Shown here: positions 14,697-23,198 of the stretch, piece after piece
How positions within the stretch are numbered: the first letter of the stretch is position 1
Layout: each line of letters begins with the position of its first letter
DNA from: Treponema sp.
GTDB taxonomy: Bacteria; Spirochaetota; Spirochaetia; Treponematales; Treponemataceae
Length of the DNA: 33,794 bases
Direction of reading: 5' to 3'
Assembly (NCBI GenBank): GCA_017412405.1
Contig: JAFPYB010000230.1
Coordinates: 1-33,794, forward strand
Position numbers and translations under genes: made by a program
The notes under the pieces: model-generated
What the model saw: only the letters and a program-made list of their open reading frames with translations
The model's database searches: none
Told to the model about the DNA's origin: nothing

Positions 14697-17096
14697 TCAG
14701 ACTTTCAGCCTCACAAAGGCGACCGTCGATTTCCACTGGAAAATCCGCTTGCCGCACTCCTGCTCCATCATGGACTTGATTTTCCCAAAGGACTCCTTGC
14801 CCAAAGCCGCGCAAAGGGACGCACCGTAGGACGATTTTTCGGAGTCGAACCACCGCGCCAAATCTGCGCCAAAAATCCGCCTTTTTTCGCTCAATTCAGC
14901 CGAAGCCACAGCAACACGCTCCGAGCCGAACACGTCGCGAACAGTGTTTTCGTCCCAATCGAACAGCGGATTTTTTGAATCGGCAAAGAACGCATCCTCC
15001 GCATTCTTCATCTCCCGTGCAAGCGGCGCATATTCCTCGTAAGATGAAGTTCCAGGGCGCAAAATCTGGTTCAAAATCACGTCGCCGAGACGCTGCCCGC
15101 TTCTTGCAATCCGCTGGGAAATCACCAGCTCAATGCAAGGCTGCGTTTCCCGTACCAATTCCAGCATGGACACGCACCGCTCAATGGACTGGCGGCTTGA
15201 AAACGGGTCGCGCAGGAACACGGTGTCGAACTCGATTCCCCGCCGCGCAAACTGCCCCATCACAAGAGCAAACGAATCAATGAACGGCTCTTTGCACACG
15301 TCAAGAATCGGCTTGTCAAGGTCGTCCAGCGTTCGTCCGTACTGCTCGATGATTTCCTTCCCCCTCTCGCTTCGGCACGAGCCGCAGGTTATGCCCTCGG
15401 GGGTTTTCCGCATCACCTCCCAAAGCAAAAGCCCGTCGTCCGCATTCCAGACAAAAGAGCGGGAATGACGCTTCAAATCGGCAAGACCAACCATGGCATC
15501 CCGAATTTGGGTGAGGACTTCCCCGCGGTTCAAGTCCAATCTGGCGCGCCATGCGTTTTCTGCCGCGTCAATAACAAGCTCCTTTTTCTCGTCCTGGGGG
15601 CTAAAGGTGAGATTTTCGTCCTTTTGGGTCTCGCTAACCCTGAAATTCTCGTTGATCCACCATTCGCCGATGGGATTTGCAAAATCCGCCGCAACATGGG
15701 GAACACCGTGCATCCCGAAAGAACCTGTGCTTTTTGCATCCGTCCCATCAGCCGACAAGATTTGTTTTTCAAGGATTGCCGACACCTGAATCTCACGCCG
15801 CCTGAGCACATCCTCGCGGATTTTCGCCTCGTAGCCCTGCGTGCTTGGCGTGTAGAACACTCGCCCCACCAGCGCGTCGGGAAGGTACTGCTGGGAAACC
15901 CAGTGGTCGCGGTAGGCGTGGGGATACAGGTAGCCTTCTCCATGCCCGAATCCTTCCGCGTCGCGGCTCGGGTCTTTGAGGTGGTTCGGAACGTCCGCGT
16001 CCTCCTTCTCCACGCTGGAAAGCGCATCAAAAAACGCCATGCTGGAATTGCTCTTGGGCGCGGTGGCAAGATAAAGCGCGGCGTGCGCCAAGTGGTACCT
16101 CCCCTCGGGAAGCCCGATTCTGTCAAAGGCGGCGGCGGCGCTTTCCACCACGCAGATTGCATATGGGTCTGCAAGCCCCGTGTCCTCGCAGGCGGAAATG
16201 AGCATACGGCGGAAAATGAAATGGGGGTCCTCCCCAGCGCGAACCATGCGGGCAAGCCAGTACATTGCCGCGTCCGGGTCGCGCCCCCGCAGGGATTTTA
16301 TGAACGCGCTTATGATGTCGTAGTGGTAGTCGCCGTCCCGGTCGTATAGCACGACTTTTTTCTGTATTGATTCTTCACAGGCTTCCTTCGATATGAAAAT
16401 TTCCGAGCCGTCGGCGGGAGGCCACTTTTCGGCGGTGGTCTCCACGGCAAGTTCCAGCGCGTTCAAAAGACTACGCGCGTCTCCGTTCGCCGTCTCCACC
16501 AAATGTTCCAGAGCGCCGTCCTCAAACCGAACGCGCCATTTCCCGTAGCCGCGCTCCGCGTCCGAAAGAGCGATTTTTGCCGCTTTCAGAAGGTCCTCAG
16601 CCGTGAGTGCCTTGAGCTGGAACACGCGGCTTCGGCTCACAAGGGCCTTGTTCACTTCAAAAAAAGGATTTTCGGTTGTTGCGCCTATGAGGATTATGGT
16701 GCCGTTCTCAACCCAAGGCAAAAGCGCGTCCTGCTGCGCCTTGTTCCAGCGGTGAACTTCGTCCACGAACAGAATCGTGCGCCTGCCGTATAGCTTGAAA
16801 TAATCGTCCGCAGTCTTGATTGCGTTACGAATGTCGGCAACGCCGGTAAGGACGGCGTTAAGCGTGAGGAAATTTGATTTTGTGTGATTCGCTATGACGC
16901 GGGCAAGGGTGGTTTTTCCGGTTCCGGGCGGACCGTAGAAAATGACGCTGGAAAGGCGGTCTGCCGCAATCGCGCGGCGCAGGAGCCGCCCTTTCCCCAC
17001 AATATGTGCCTGCCCAATATACTCGTCAAGATTCCGCGGGCGCATTCTGGCAGCCAGCGGTTCTTTTTTCCCCGAAGAAGAATCAAACAAATCCAT
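14697..17096 (-). CDS. rarA: RarA/MgsA replication-recombination ATPase with C-terminal fused domain
   Basis: A 799-residue protein, far longer than ordinary RarA (about 440). Residues 1-442 are a complete RarA. These include PLAARMRPRNLDEYIGQ, Walker A GPPGTGKTT (55-63), Walker B ILFVDE (108-113), sensor 1 GATTEN (138-143), and the tetramerisation part with EGYLYPHAYRDHWVSQQYLP. Residues 443-799 form a second domain. Segments such as FVWNADDGLLLWEVMRKTPEG and a later FDTVFLRDPF resemble a degenerate SAM-methyltransferase fold. RarA/unknown-domain fusions are known from cyanobacteria. The RarA part acts at stalled replication forks with SSB; the added part has no assigned role. No ribosome binding site precedes the ATG. 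Confidence 0.9.
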   Translation of the reverse strand: MDLFDSSSGKKEPLAARMRPRNLDEYIGQAHIVGKGRLLRRAIAADRLSSVIFYGPPGTGKTTLARVIANHTKSNFLTLNAVLTGVADIRNAIKTADDYFKLYGRRTILFVDEVHRWNKAQQDALLPWVENGTIILIGATTENPFFEVNKALVSRSRVFQLKALTAEDLLKAAKIALSDAERGYGKWRVRFEDGALEHLVETANGDARSLLNALELAVETTAEKWPPADGSEIFISKEACEESIQKKVVLYDRDGDYHYDIISAFIKSLRGRDPDAAMYWLARMVRAGEDPHFIFRRMLISACEDTGLADPYAICVVESAAAAFDRIGLPEGRYHLAHAALYLATAPKSNSSMAFFDALSSVEKEDADVPNHLKDPSRDAEGFGHGEGYLYPHAYRDHWVSQQYLPDALVGRVFYTPSTQGYEAKIREDVLRRREIQVSAILEKQILSADGTDAKSTGSFGMHGVPHVAADFANPIGEWWINENFRVSETQKDENLTFSPQDEKKELVIDAAENAWRARLDLNRGEVLTQIRDAMVGLADLKRHSRSFVWNADDGLLLWEVMRKTPEGITCGSCRSERGKEIIEQYGRTLDDLDKPILDVCKEPFIDSFALVMGQFARRGIEFDTVFLRDPFSSRQSIERCVSMLELVRETQPCIELVISQRIARSGQRLGDVILNQILRPGTSSYEEYAPLAREMKNAEDAFFADSKNPLFDWDENTVRDVFGSERVAVASAELSEKRRIFGADLARWFDSEKSSYGASLCAALGKESFGKIKSMMEQECGKRIFQWKSTVAFVRLKV

Positions 17097-17102
17097 GCGT
17101 TG

Positions 17103-17111
17103 ATTCTATCA
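17103..17111 (-). promoter_or_regulatory. Extended -10 immediately before rarA
   Basis: The minus strand reads TGATAGAAT (TAGAAT at 17103-17108), identical to the element before the U32 gene. Exactly six bases separate it from the rarA ATG (17096), so the predicted first transcribed base is the A of the start codon. Confidence 0.45.
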
Positions 17112-17161
17112 TGAAAGCACGGAAAAATCCTCGGGTTTTCCTGCGCAAAGCGCGAAAGTGC

Positions 17162-18304
17162 CTATTCCCGGTTCCAGCTCGTGCGTGTGCTTCCAAGATA
17201 TGACCACAATCCGCGGTTTTTCGTTGACGCGCTCGTGCTGGAAGAAGAGCCTGAATAATCGGCAGAGGCATAAATCGTGCTTTCAAGAAGCGTCTTGGAC
17301 GGATCCACCACAAGGTCTGCATGGATGCGGTAGTACGAACTGAGCGTGGCCGACGTGTTCTTGAATGACGAAGTGATGTCCCCGTCGCAACCGCCTTCTT
17401 CATTGAAGTGCAGGAGCCAAAGCCCCGCAGAAGTACCCACGACAAGATAGCCGTCCGTCATTGTGCCCGTGCGTCCAGTCGCCGCCAGCGAGTAGATGTT
17501 GTACCCAACGCCGTACCATTTTGTCCATTCACCGGACTCAAATCGGTAATAAATCGTGTCGTCCCCCTCCACGCGGAACAGCATTGTCGCGTCGGAATCG
17601 GCAGTTTCGTTCGTGACCATGGCAGCTTCGGTGGTAAAGTAAACTTTTCCCTCAAAATAAGCGCAGTTGCGGGACGTTGAGTTTGGGACGGTCGTATTGT
17701 CGTCAGTGCCAAGCGTCAGGCTTTCGGTGACAGTCGCGCCGTTCAGCTTGTAGATTTTGCCGTCCCACCGCAGATATGCGATTCTGTGGGCAGCCTGGAC
17801 TGCGTTCGTGCAGAAGAGTGTGGCAGTGTTCTTTGAGAAGGACGATGTGTACGTAGCCTCCCCAGTTTCAGAATCCGTGCCGGTCTGAATCTGGACTTGC
17901 TTCCAGCCATCCTCCTCGTTCTGCCAGCACCAGATTTCAGAGCCGTCTGTGACGTTCTCGCCCTCCATGTCGTCAGAATTGATTTTTGTGACCTGCACAT
18001 ACAGATAATTCTCGTCTGCGGCAAGTTTGTTGGCATACGGATATGTTGCGCTCACCGGCGGAGCGGAAAATTCATCCCAGCTGTGGGATTCCAAAATATT
18101 CGCCTGTGCTTTCTTGTAGATTTTTCCGTTCTGCGTGTACAAATCGTCCTTGTAGCGAACGATTGAATAAATCGCCCCGGAAACATCGGCATCTTCAAGC
18201 TCCACCTCCTCGCGGATGGAGGAGAAAATGGGGTCGCTGCAAGACGTGTTCATGACAAGCAGAAAAGAAGCAGCAAGCATTATTCCAAAAAACATCTTTT
18301 TCAT
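17162..18304 (-). CDS. Spirochaete-type lipoprotein, possibly beta-propeller
   Basis: A 380-residue exported lipoprotein. The signal MKKMFFGIMLAASFLLVMNTSC places lipidation at Cys22. The mature part begins SDPIFSSIREEVELEDADVSG, a start I associate with treponemal lipoproteins. The rest alternates short beta segments with aromatic and Gly turns (YLRWDGKIYKLNG, VGTSAGLWLLHFNEEGG), which suggests a propeller, though no named domain is recognised. It ends in a Ser-rich stretch. AGGAG lies six bases before the ATG. It begins nine bases after the outer-membrane-type gene, so the two are probably one operon, with this protein perhaps a surface or periplasmic partner. Confidence 0.8.
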   Translation of the reverse strand: MKKMFFGIMLAASFLLVMNTSCSDPIFSSIREEVELEDADVSGAIYSIVRYKDDLYTQNGKIYKKAQANILESHSWDEFSAPPVSATYPYANKLAADENYLYVQVTKINSDDMEGENVTDGSEIWCWQNEEDGWKQVQIQTGTDSETGEATYTSSFSKNTATLFCTNAVQAAHRIAYLRWDGKIYKLNGATVTESLTLGTDDNTTVPNSTSRNCAYFEGKVYFTTEAAMVTNETADSDATMLFRVEGDDTIYYRFESGEWTKWYGVGYNIYSLAATGRTGTMTDGYLVVGTSAGLWLLHFNEEGGCDGDITSSFKNTSATLSSYYRIHADLVVDPSKTLLESTIYASADYSGSSSSTSASTKNRGLWSYLGSTRTSWNRE

Positions 18305-18313
18305 GACAAACTC

Positions 18314-18910
18314 CTAGAAATGATAGCGTGCTGCGACTTCAGCAGAGAGAAAAATCCCGTAGTCGTTGTATTCTGAATCGGAATACCACTGCGGCATGTA
18401 TGTGAATACAAAATCCGCACCAAACGACCATGTGGGTGTGGCCCTGAAAAAAATTCCCGCCGTTGATTTTACCACAAGACCAGGAAAGTAGTTTTTGCTC
18501 ATGTAGTTCTCAAGCGCACCACCAATCCAAACGCTCACAGGAAATTCGAATTTTCCGAATGCGGGCTGAACTGTGGCGCCGACCAAAATCGGGACATAGG
18601 TAAAAATGTTGCTTCCGATGGTGGGGTGATAGCCGAAATCGACTTCTGCGCCCACGGCAAACCAGTTCGTCAAAAATCGGTTGTACCCTACGCTTCCGGC
18701 TCCACCAACAAGCAACGCTCCGTCAAAATTCATTGGGAACGTTGGCATTAGCCCCAGCTTGATGAACTGGTCGCCAGGCTCATTTATGCCGCCAATGTTG
18801 AACCCGGGCTTTGGAGCCGACTCTTCATCTTCATCACTGTCCGAACTTTGCGCGAATGAAAGTGACGCCAACAAGAACAGCGAGCAAACGATTGAAATGA
18901 TTTTCTTCAT
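18314..18910 (-). CDS. Predicted outer-membrane beta-barrel protein
   Basis: A 198-residue exported protein. The signal peptide MKKIISIVCSLFLLASLSFA is followed by an acidic linker (QSSDSDEDEESA). The remainder is alternating, aromatic and Gly-rich, with about eight candidate strands, for example FIKLGLMPTFPM, WFAVGAEVDFGYHP, and WSFGADFVFTYMP. It ends EVAARYHF, with the terminal Phe typical of barrel proteins. Size and shape fit a small eight-stranded, OmpW/OmpA-like barrel; this is inference. AGAGGAT lies about ten bases upstream of the ATG. It is the first gene of a two-gene unit with the lipoprotein and is divergent from folD. Confidence 0.75.
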   Translation of the reverse strand: MKKIISIVCSLFLLASLSFAQSSDSDEDEESAPKPGFNIGGINEPGDQFIKLGLMPTFPMNFDGALLVGGAGSVGYNRFLTNWFAVGAEVDFGYHPTIGSNIFTYVPILVGATVQPAFGKFEFPVSVWIGGALENYMSKNYFPGLVVKSTAGIFFRATPTWSFGADFVFTYMPQWYSDSEYNDYGIFLSAEVAARYHF

Positions 18911-19020
18911 GTTTTATTTTATCCTCTGTGTGTTGAATTTAGAACTATATATTTTCTTGGAGAATTTTTCTATACTTTTAGAAAAGCAAAACACGCATAA
19001 AGTTACAAACGAGGTACAAA

Positions 19021-19899
19021 ATGAGCGCACAAATCATCGATGGAAAATCTATCGCACTGGAAGTCCGCAGCGGAGTGGCGGAAAAAGTAAAATCACTCAA
19101 AGAAAAAGGCGTGAACCCCTGCCTTGCAGTCATCCTTGTGGGGCAGAACCCGGCGAGCGTGAGCTACGTCACGGGAAAACGCAAGGCACTGGCGGAAGCG
19201 GGAATGATTGACCGAAGCGAAAATTTGCCTGAATCCACAACGGAAGAAGAATTGCTTGCTTTGATTGACAAGCTCAACAAGGACGATTCAGTTCACGGGA
19301 TTCTCGTTCAGCTGCCGCTCCCCAAGCACATAAACGAGGACAAGGTTATAATGAAGATTGACCCAAAGAAGGACGTTGACGGCTTCCATCCTGTGAGCGT
19401 GGGAAACATGGTCATCGGCCGCCCGGGATTTCTGCCCTGCACGCCCCACGGAATCATCGTGCTGTTGAAGCACATGAACATTGAGACAAGCGGAAAGCAC
19501 GCCGTCGTCATCGGGCGGAGCAACATCGTGGGAAAACCGGTCTCAATCCTGCTCTCACGCCGGGAGACAAACTGCACCGTGACCATATGCCACACAGGAA
19601 CAAAAGACTTGGCAGGCATCGTGCGCCAGGCGGACATCATCGTGGCGGCTTCCGGGCATCCCCACACAGTCACGGCCGACATGGTGAAGGAAGGGGCTGT
19701 TGTCATAGACGTTGGCGTGAACAGAATACCAGACGCAACGAAAAAAAGCGGTTTCAGGCTCATTGGCGACGTGGATTTTGACGATATAAAAGAGAAAGCC
19801 AGCTTCATCACGCCAGTTCCGGGCGGAGTGGGACCCATGACAATCGCAATGCTCATTTACAACACACTTGAGGCTGCGACAGCAGCCTCGGTCAAATAA
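19021..19899 (+). CDS. folD: Bifunctional methylenetetrahydrofolate dehydrogenase/cyclohydrolase
   Basis: A 292-residue, full-length FolD. It oxidises methylene-THF to methenyl-THF with NADP and hydrolyses it to formyl-THF, feeding purine and formyl-Met synthesis. Visible marks are SYVTGKRKA with the catalytic Lys53 (and Tyr49), [24 protein letters not shown], and the NADP fold motif [12 protein letters not shown]. The C-terminal [10 protein letters not shown] is complete. GAGG lies six bases before the ATG. It is followed by a GGDEF gene 86 bases downstream, with no terminator seen between them. Confidence 0.96.
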   Translation: MSAQIIDGKSIALEVRSGVAEKVKSLKEKGVNPCLAVILVGQNPASVSYVTGKRKALAEAGMIDRSENLPESTTEEELLALIDKLNKDDSVHGILVQLPLPKHINEDKVIMKIDPKKDVDGFHPVSVGNMVIGRPGFLPCTPHGIIVLLKHMNIETSGKHAVVIGRSNIVGKPVSILLSRRETNCTVTICHTGTKDLAGIVRQADIIVAASGHPHTVTADMVKEGAVVIDVGVNRIPDATKKSGFRLIGDVDFDDIKEKASFITPVPGGVGPMTIAMLIYNTLEAATAASVK

Positions 19900-19985
19900 A
19901 AGAGAATTGCGAAGCGATTCTCGTCAGGCCGCTGGCGTAGAAAAGACTCAAGCACGGAGCTTTCACAAGGAGAACCATATCCACT

Positions 19986-21035
19986 ATGATAGATTCTTTT
20001 TTCGCTGACAAATTGAACTCTCTTGATAATCTCACGCGCATATACACTCGTGATGTAATCATCGAATATGTCAATTTCCTTATCGGAAAAAACGTTCCGT
20101 TCAGCCTCGCGCTCGTGGACATAGACAACTTCAAGTATGTGAACGACACTTTCGGGCACATTGTTGGCGACACCGTTATCAAGACTGTTGCCAACACGCT
20201 CAAAAACGCGATTGACAAAATAGGCGTTGTGGGACGGTTCGGCGGAGACGAGTTCATCATTGTGTTCCCGGAAATAGTCGAATACGATGCGGCATGGACT
20301 TCGTGCCGCACCCTCGCCGCGGCAATGGCGAACCTGACGATTCAGGAGCAGAAGGATTTGAACATCACGGTGACAACGGGGCTTGCGCGCTTTCCCGAGA
20401 ACGAAAAATCCTACGAGAAGCTGCTTGAGACTGCCGACAAGGCGTTGTACCGCGGCAAGATGAAAGGACGCGACTGCTTCATCATCTACCTTCCCGAAAA
20501 ACACGCAAAAATCGTGCTTAAGACGGAGAAGGACAAGACTCTAAGCCCCATGTACCTTCATGCCGTCGTGTTCAGGAATCTTACAAAACCGTCGCTCTCC
20601 GATGGCATCGAGTCGCTGTTCAATTTTTTCCGTTCCTACTTCATGCTCGACCACATATGCATCCAGACGGGGAACGACATTTTCTTCCAAAAAATCCACG
20701 AGCTTTCAAAGGTCAAGTCCTTCAAGCCAGTTGATTTGTCTTTCATCAACCAGAACATCATGTCGATTACGGATATGTATTATCTGAACAGAATCGACCA
20801 GCTGGACAAGCTGGGACAAATTGATTTCAAGAACGCCCTGGATGAGCAGGGAATCCATTCCACATTCTACGCGCGGATTATATGCAACGACAGGGATTTT
20901 GGCTTTATCCGCGCCGACTCAACGCACCAGCGCGTCTGGCAGTATGCCGACATGGACATTCTGCTCACCGCCGCACGGACAATAGCCCTCATCCTGAACG
21001 AGCGCAACATCGATTTCTACAAGCTTTCCTCGTAG
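19986..21035 (+). CDS. GGDEF diguanylate cyclase with C-terminal GAF-like domain
   Basis: A 349-residue soluble protein. The GGDEF domain is N-terminal (about 1-170). It has LALVDIDNFKYVND (metal Asp45), GRFGGDEF (GGDEF at 86-90) and TADKALYRGKMKGRDC. The catalytic motif is intact, so c-di-GMP synthesis is expected. The RxxD inhibitory site is absent: the equivalent residues read DKIG. Residues 180-349 are a mixed alpha/beta region resembling a GAF sensor. This output-first order is the reverse of the usual one. An AAGGAG motif is 13 bases before the ATG, a long spacing, so the start is less sure. A hairpin repeat follows the stop. Confidence 0.87.
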   Translation: MIDSFFADKLNSLDNLTRIYTRDVIIEYVNFLIGKNVPFSLALVDIDNFKYVNDTFGHIVGDTVIKTVANTLKNAIDKIGVVGRFGGDEFIIVFPEIVEYDAAWTSCRTLAAAMANLTIQEQKDLNITVTTGLARFPENEKSYEKLLETADKALYRGKMKGRDCFIIYLPEKHAKIVLKTEKDKTLSPMYLHAVVFRNLTKPSLSDGIESLFNFFRSYFMLDHICIQTGNDIFFQKIHELSKVKSFKPVDLSFINQNIMSITDMYYLNRIDQLDKLGQIDFKNALDEQGIHSTFYARIICNDRDFGFIRADSTHQRVWQYADMDILLTAARTIALILNERNIDFYKLSS

Positions 21036-21050
21036 CACACCCAGCCTATT

Positions 21051-21100
21051 GGTTCGGAAACTTTCAGCTGCAAACAGCCCGTTTTCCGAACAGGTCTAGT
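21051..21100. repeat. Hairpin repeat with conserved right flank (copy 2)
   Basis: GTTCGGAAAC (21052-21061) pairs with GTTTTCCGAAC (21081-21091), and an inner GCTG-CAAA-CAGC hairpin sits between. The right flank GAACAGGTCTAGTT resembles GAACAAGCCTAATT of the copy after gpmI. It lies between the convergent GGDEF and tonB genes and reaches the tonB stop codon. Confidence 0.65.
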
Positions 21101-22808
21101 TGTTCTCAAGCGTAAAGATGAATGAGACGGCTCCTCCGTGGGATGCTTTCCCGAATTTCCACTGACCAATCTGGTTTTTCAGCTCCATGTCGATTTTGTA
21201 CGGGAGCGAGCTTGGCGTAATCCTCATGCTGTCCGGGACGACGGCTCCGGCCGCATTCACGCTGAAACTCACCACCACGCGCTTTGATTCTTTTATGAGT
21301 TCCGCGCCCTCACCCGAGAGTGTCAGGATAGGCTCTTTTGGGCTGACAAGCATACGCACCGTGCCGTCCGTCATCTTGACCGCAATCCCTTCTGCGGTCA
21401 CTTCCGTCCTTATTTGGGACGTGGAATTCACGCCGTTCTGCACTTGAGAATATGCCGTGCCGTAGATTTTGATTGTCTTTTCGCCCGCGGCTTTCCGCAA
21501 ATTGGAGCTGGAGCGCATTCCGCCCGAGCCGCCCATCGCGCCCACAGAAGACGACTTCTTCTGCTCTTGAGATGTATTGCGCTCTTCCCAGTACTGTTTC
21601 GCTTCGGCAAGCTTTTTCTGCTCGGCCGCCTTTTTTTCCTCAGCAATGCGCTTCTCCTCGGCTATGCGCTTCGCCTCCGCCGCCCTCTTTTCCTCCGCAA
21701 TGCGCTTCTCCTCGGCTATGCGCTTGGCTTCCGCCGCCTTCTTCGCCTCCGCTGCCTTCTTTTCCTCCGCAATGCGCTTCTCCTCGGCTATGCGCTTGGC
21801 TTCCGCCGCCTTCTTCGCCTCCGCTGCCCGCTTTTCCTCAGCAATGCGCTTTTCTTCGGCTATGCGCTTGGCTTCCGCCGCCTTCTTCGCCTCCGCAGCC
21901 CTCTTTTCCTCCGCAATGCGCTTCTCTTCGGCTATGCGCTTGGCTTCCGCCGCCTTCTTCGCCTCCGCAGCCCTCTTTTCCTCCGCAATGCGCTTTTCCT
22001 CGGCTATGCGCTTGGCTTCCGCCGCCTTCTTCGCCTCCGCAGCCCTCTTTTCCTCGGCTATGCGCTTCTCTTCGGCTATGCGCTTGGCTTCCGCAGCCTT
22101 CTTCGCCTCCGCAGCTGCCTTTGCGTCGGCAAGGCGTTTTTCTTCGGCGCGACGACGCTCTTCTATCCGCCGCGCTATCTCATCAAGCCGCGCCTTTTCC
22201 TCGCGCCGTGCCTGCTCAACCTTCTCCCGCTCGGCTTCAATCCGCTCCTGCTCTTTTTTAAGCTCCTCCATGCGCTTTGCGTCCTCTTCCGCAAGACGAA
22301 TCTCCATCGCCTTCAAGATTTCGCTCTTTTTCTCCTCCGCAGCCGCCGTGGAATCATAAGGAAGAAAATTCGGCGCAAACTGGTCATAAAAACTGGCAGA
22401 GTCATTGCTCTCGGCTTCTTTTTCCGGGCTTGGCGCAGAATCAGCCTTGCTCCCCTCTTCCACAGGCGGCACAATGGCAACAGCCACTGCTTCTTTGGGA
22501 AGTTCCCGAGCCTTCTTTTTCTTTTGCGCAGGCTTCTTTTTTGCCGCCGCCACCACAGCTCCCCGCCCGGAGACTTTCTTTTCTTCCATCCGCGCCACCG
22601 CAGCCTGCTCCAGCGTCTGGACTTCTTCCTCAGAAATGGGCGAAAGATTGATTATTTCAATAGAATTGTATGATTTTTCCGAATACAACAGCGGAAATAT
22701 AAAATCGAATGAGAAAACAATGAGAAAAAAAGCGATTCCAGCAGCAATTCCGCCACAAAGCACGGACTTGCGCTCGGATTTTGACAGCACCCCTAAGTTG
22801 TTATCCAC
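21096..22808 (-). CDS. tonB: TonB family energy-transduction protein with long helical rod
   Basis: A 570-residue protein. A short cytoplasmic N-terminus precedes one membrane segment (about 17-42). A Lys/Pro region follows, then a charged helical rod of about 240 residues with six 24-residue repeats. The C-terminal domain (about 445-570) has VVVSFSVNAAGAVVPDSM and IGQWKFGKA, matching the TonB C-terminal pattern that contacts outer-membrane receptors. The rod is TolA-like in composition. It is much longer than enterobacterial TonB (about 240). The gene starts three bases after exbD stops, so it is the last gene of exbB-exbD-tonB. TolA is the alternative name, given the rod. Confidence 0.85.
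   Translation of the reverse strand: MDNNLGVLSKSERKSVLCGGIAAGIAFFLIVFSFDFIFPLLYSEKSYNSIEIINLSPISEEEVQTLEQAAVARMEEKKVSGRGAVVAAAKKKPAQKKKKARELPKEAVAVAIVPPVEEGSKADSAPSPEKEAESNDSASFYDQFAPNFLPYDSTAAAEEKKSEILKAMEIRLAEEDAKRMEELKKEQERIEAEREKVEQARREEKARLDEIARRIEERRRAEEKRLADAKAAAEAKKAAEAKRIAEEKRIAEEKRAAEAKKAAEAKRIAEEKRIAEEKRAAEAKKAAEAKRIAEEKRIAEEKRAAEAKKAAEAKRIAEEKRIAEEKRAAEAKKAAEAKRIAEEKRIAEEKKAAEAKKAAEAKRIAEEKRIAEEKRAAEAKRIAEEKRIAEEKKAAEQKKLAEAKQYWEERNTSQEQKKSSSVGAMGGSGGMRSSSNLRKAAGEKTIKIYGTAYSQVQNGVNSTSQIRTEVTAEGIAVKMTDGTVRMLVSPKEPILTLSGEGAELIKESKRVVVSFSVNAAGAVVPDSMRITPSSLPYKIDMELKNQIGQWKFGKASHGGAVSFIFTLENN
21615..22112 (-). repeat. 72-bp in-frame tandem repeat in tonB
   Basis: The landmark GCTATG (plus strand) recurs at 21715, 21787, 21859, 21931, 22003 and 22075, exactly 72 bp apart. 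Each unit codes for 24 residues of AEAKK/AEAKRI/AEEKRI/AEEKR type. Six full units plus a shortened one are visible. The copies differ at synonymous sites but are close enough for slippage or recombination, which would change rod length without breaking the frame. Confidence 0.9.
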
Positions 22809-22811
22809 GCC

Positions 22812-23198
22812 CTACTGCTCCAGAGTCCGCAAATCGATTTGCACGAAACCCGCTTTCCGAAGTTCGTCAAACACCCTGATAATCTGGTCAGAAGTTGCGT
22901 CCTTGTCGCAAACAAGCGTGACCGGTCCCAACTCGAACGACTCAAGTGCCTTGCCCACGTTGGAAAGCCTGATTTTTTTGCCGTTGAGCAAAATCGTGTT
23001 GTCAAAAGCAAGCTCGATGATGATGTCAGAGACTTCCACCGCCTCCGGCGTTCCGCTTTCTGGAATGGCAACAGTCACCGCCGGAATGACGGCGAACGTT
23101 GTGGAGACAATAAAAAACAGTATGAGCTGAAAGACAATATCAACGAGAGGAACAAGGCTCAAGCTCGCGTGCCGCCGCCGCGTGATTTTCGTCTTCAT
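22812..23198 (-). CDS. exbD: ExbD/TolR family biopolymer transport protein
   Basis: A 128-residue inner-membrane protein. A basic cytoplasmic N-terminus (MKTKITRRRHA) precedes one membrane helix, LVPLVDIVFQLILFFIVSTTF. That helix carries the proton-path Asp20. A periplasmic domain ending in FVQIDLRTLEQ follows. With ExbB it forms the proton-driven motor that energises TonB. Its ATG overlaps the exbB stop (TGATG at 23196-23200), implying coupled translation. Length is typical. Confidence 0.93.
   Translation of the reverse strand: MKTKITRRRHASLSLVPLVDIVFQLILFFIVSTTFAVIPAVTVAIPESGTPEAVEVSDIIIELAFDNTILLNGKKIRLSNVGKALESFELGPVTLVCDKDATSDQIIRVFDELRKAGFVQIDLRTLEQ

Noticed and set aside
15465-16349. 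Plus-strand frame of 294 codons opposite rarA
   Set aside because: The opposite strand has clear RarA motifs through this whole region. The antisense product shows no recognisable domain.
17121-17157. Small hairpins (GGAAAA/TTTTCC, GCGC-AAA-GCGC) between rarA and the lipoprotein
   Set aside because: They could be a terminator for the lipoprotein gene, but neither has a proper T run on the minus strand, so I did not call one.
21414-22673. Long plus-strand frames (up to 419 codons) opposite tonB
   Set aside because: They are the antisense of the low-complexity tandem repeat, which keeps all frames open. Their products are repetitive Phe/Leu/Arg or Ser/Pro/Ala strings without domains or a ribosome binding site.
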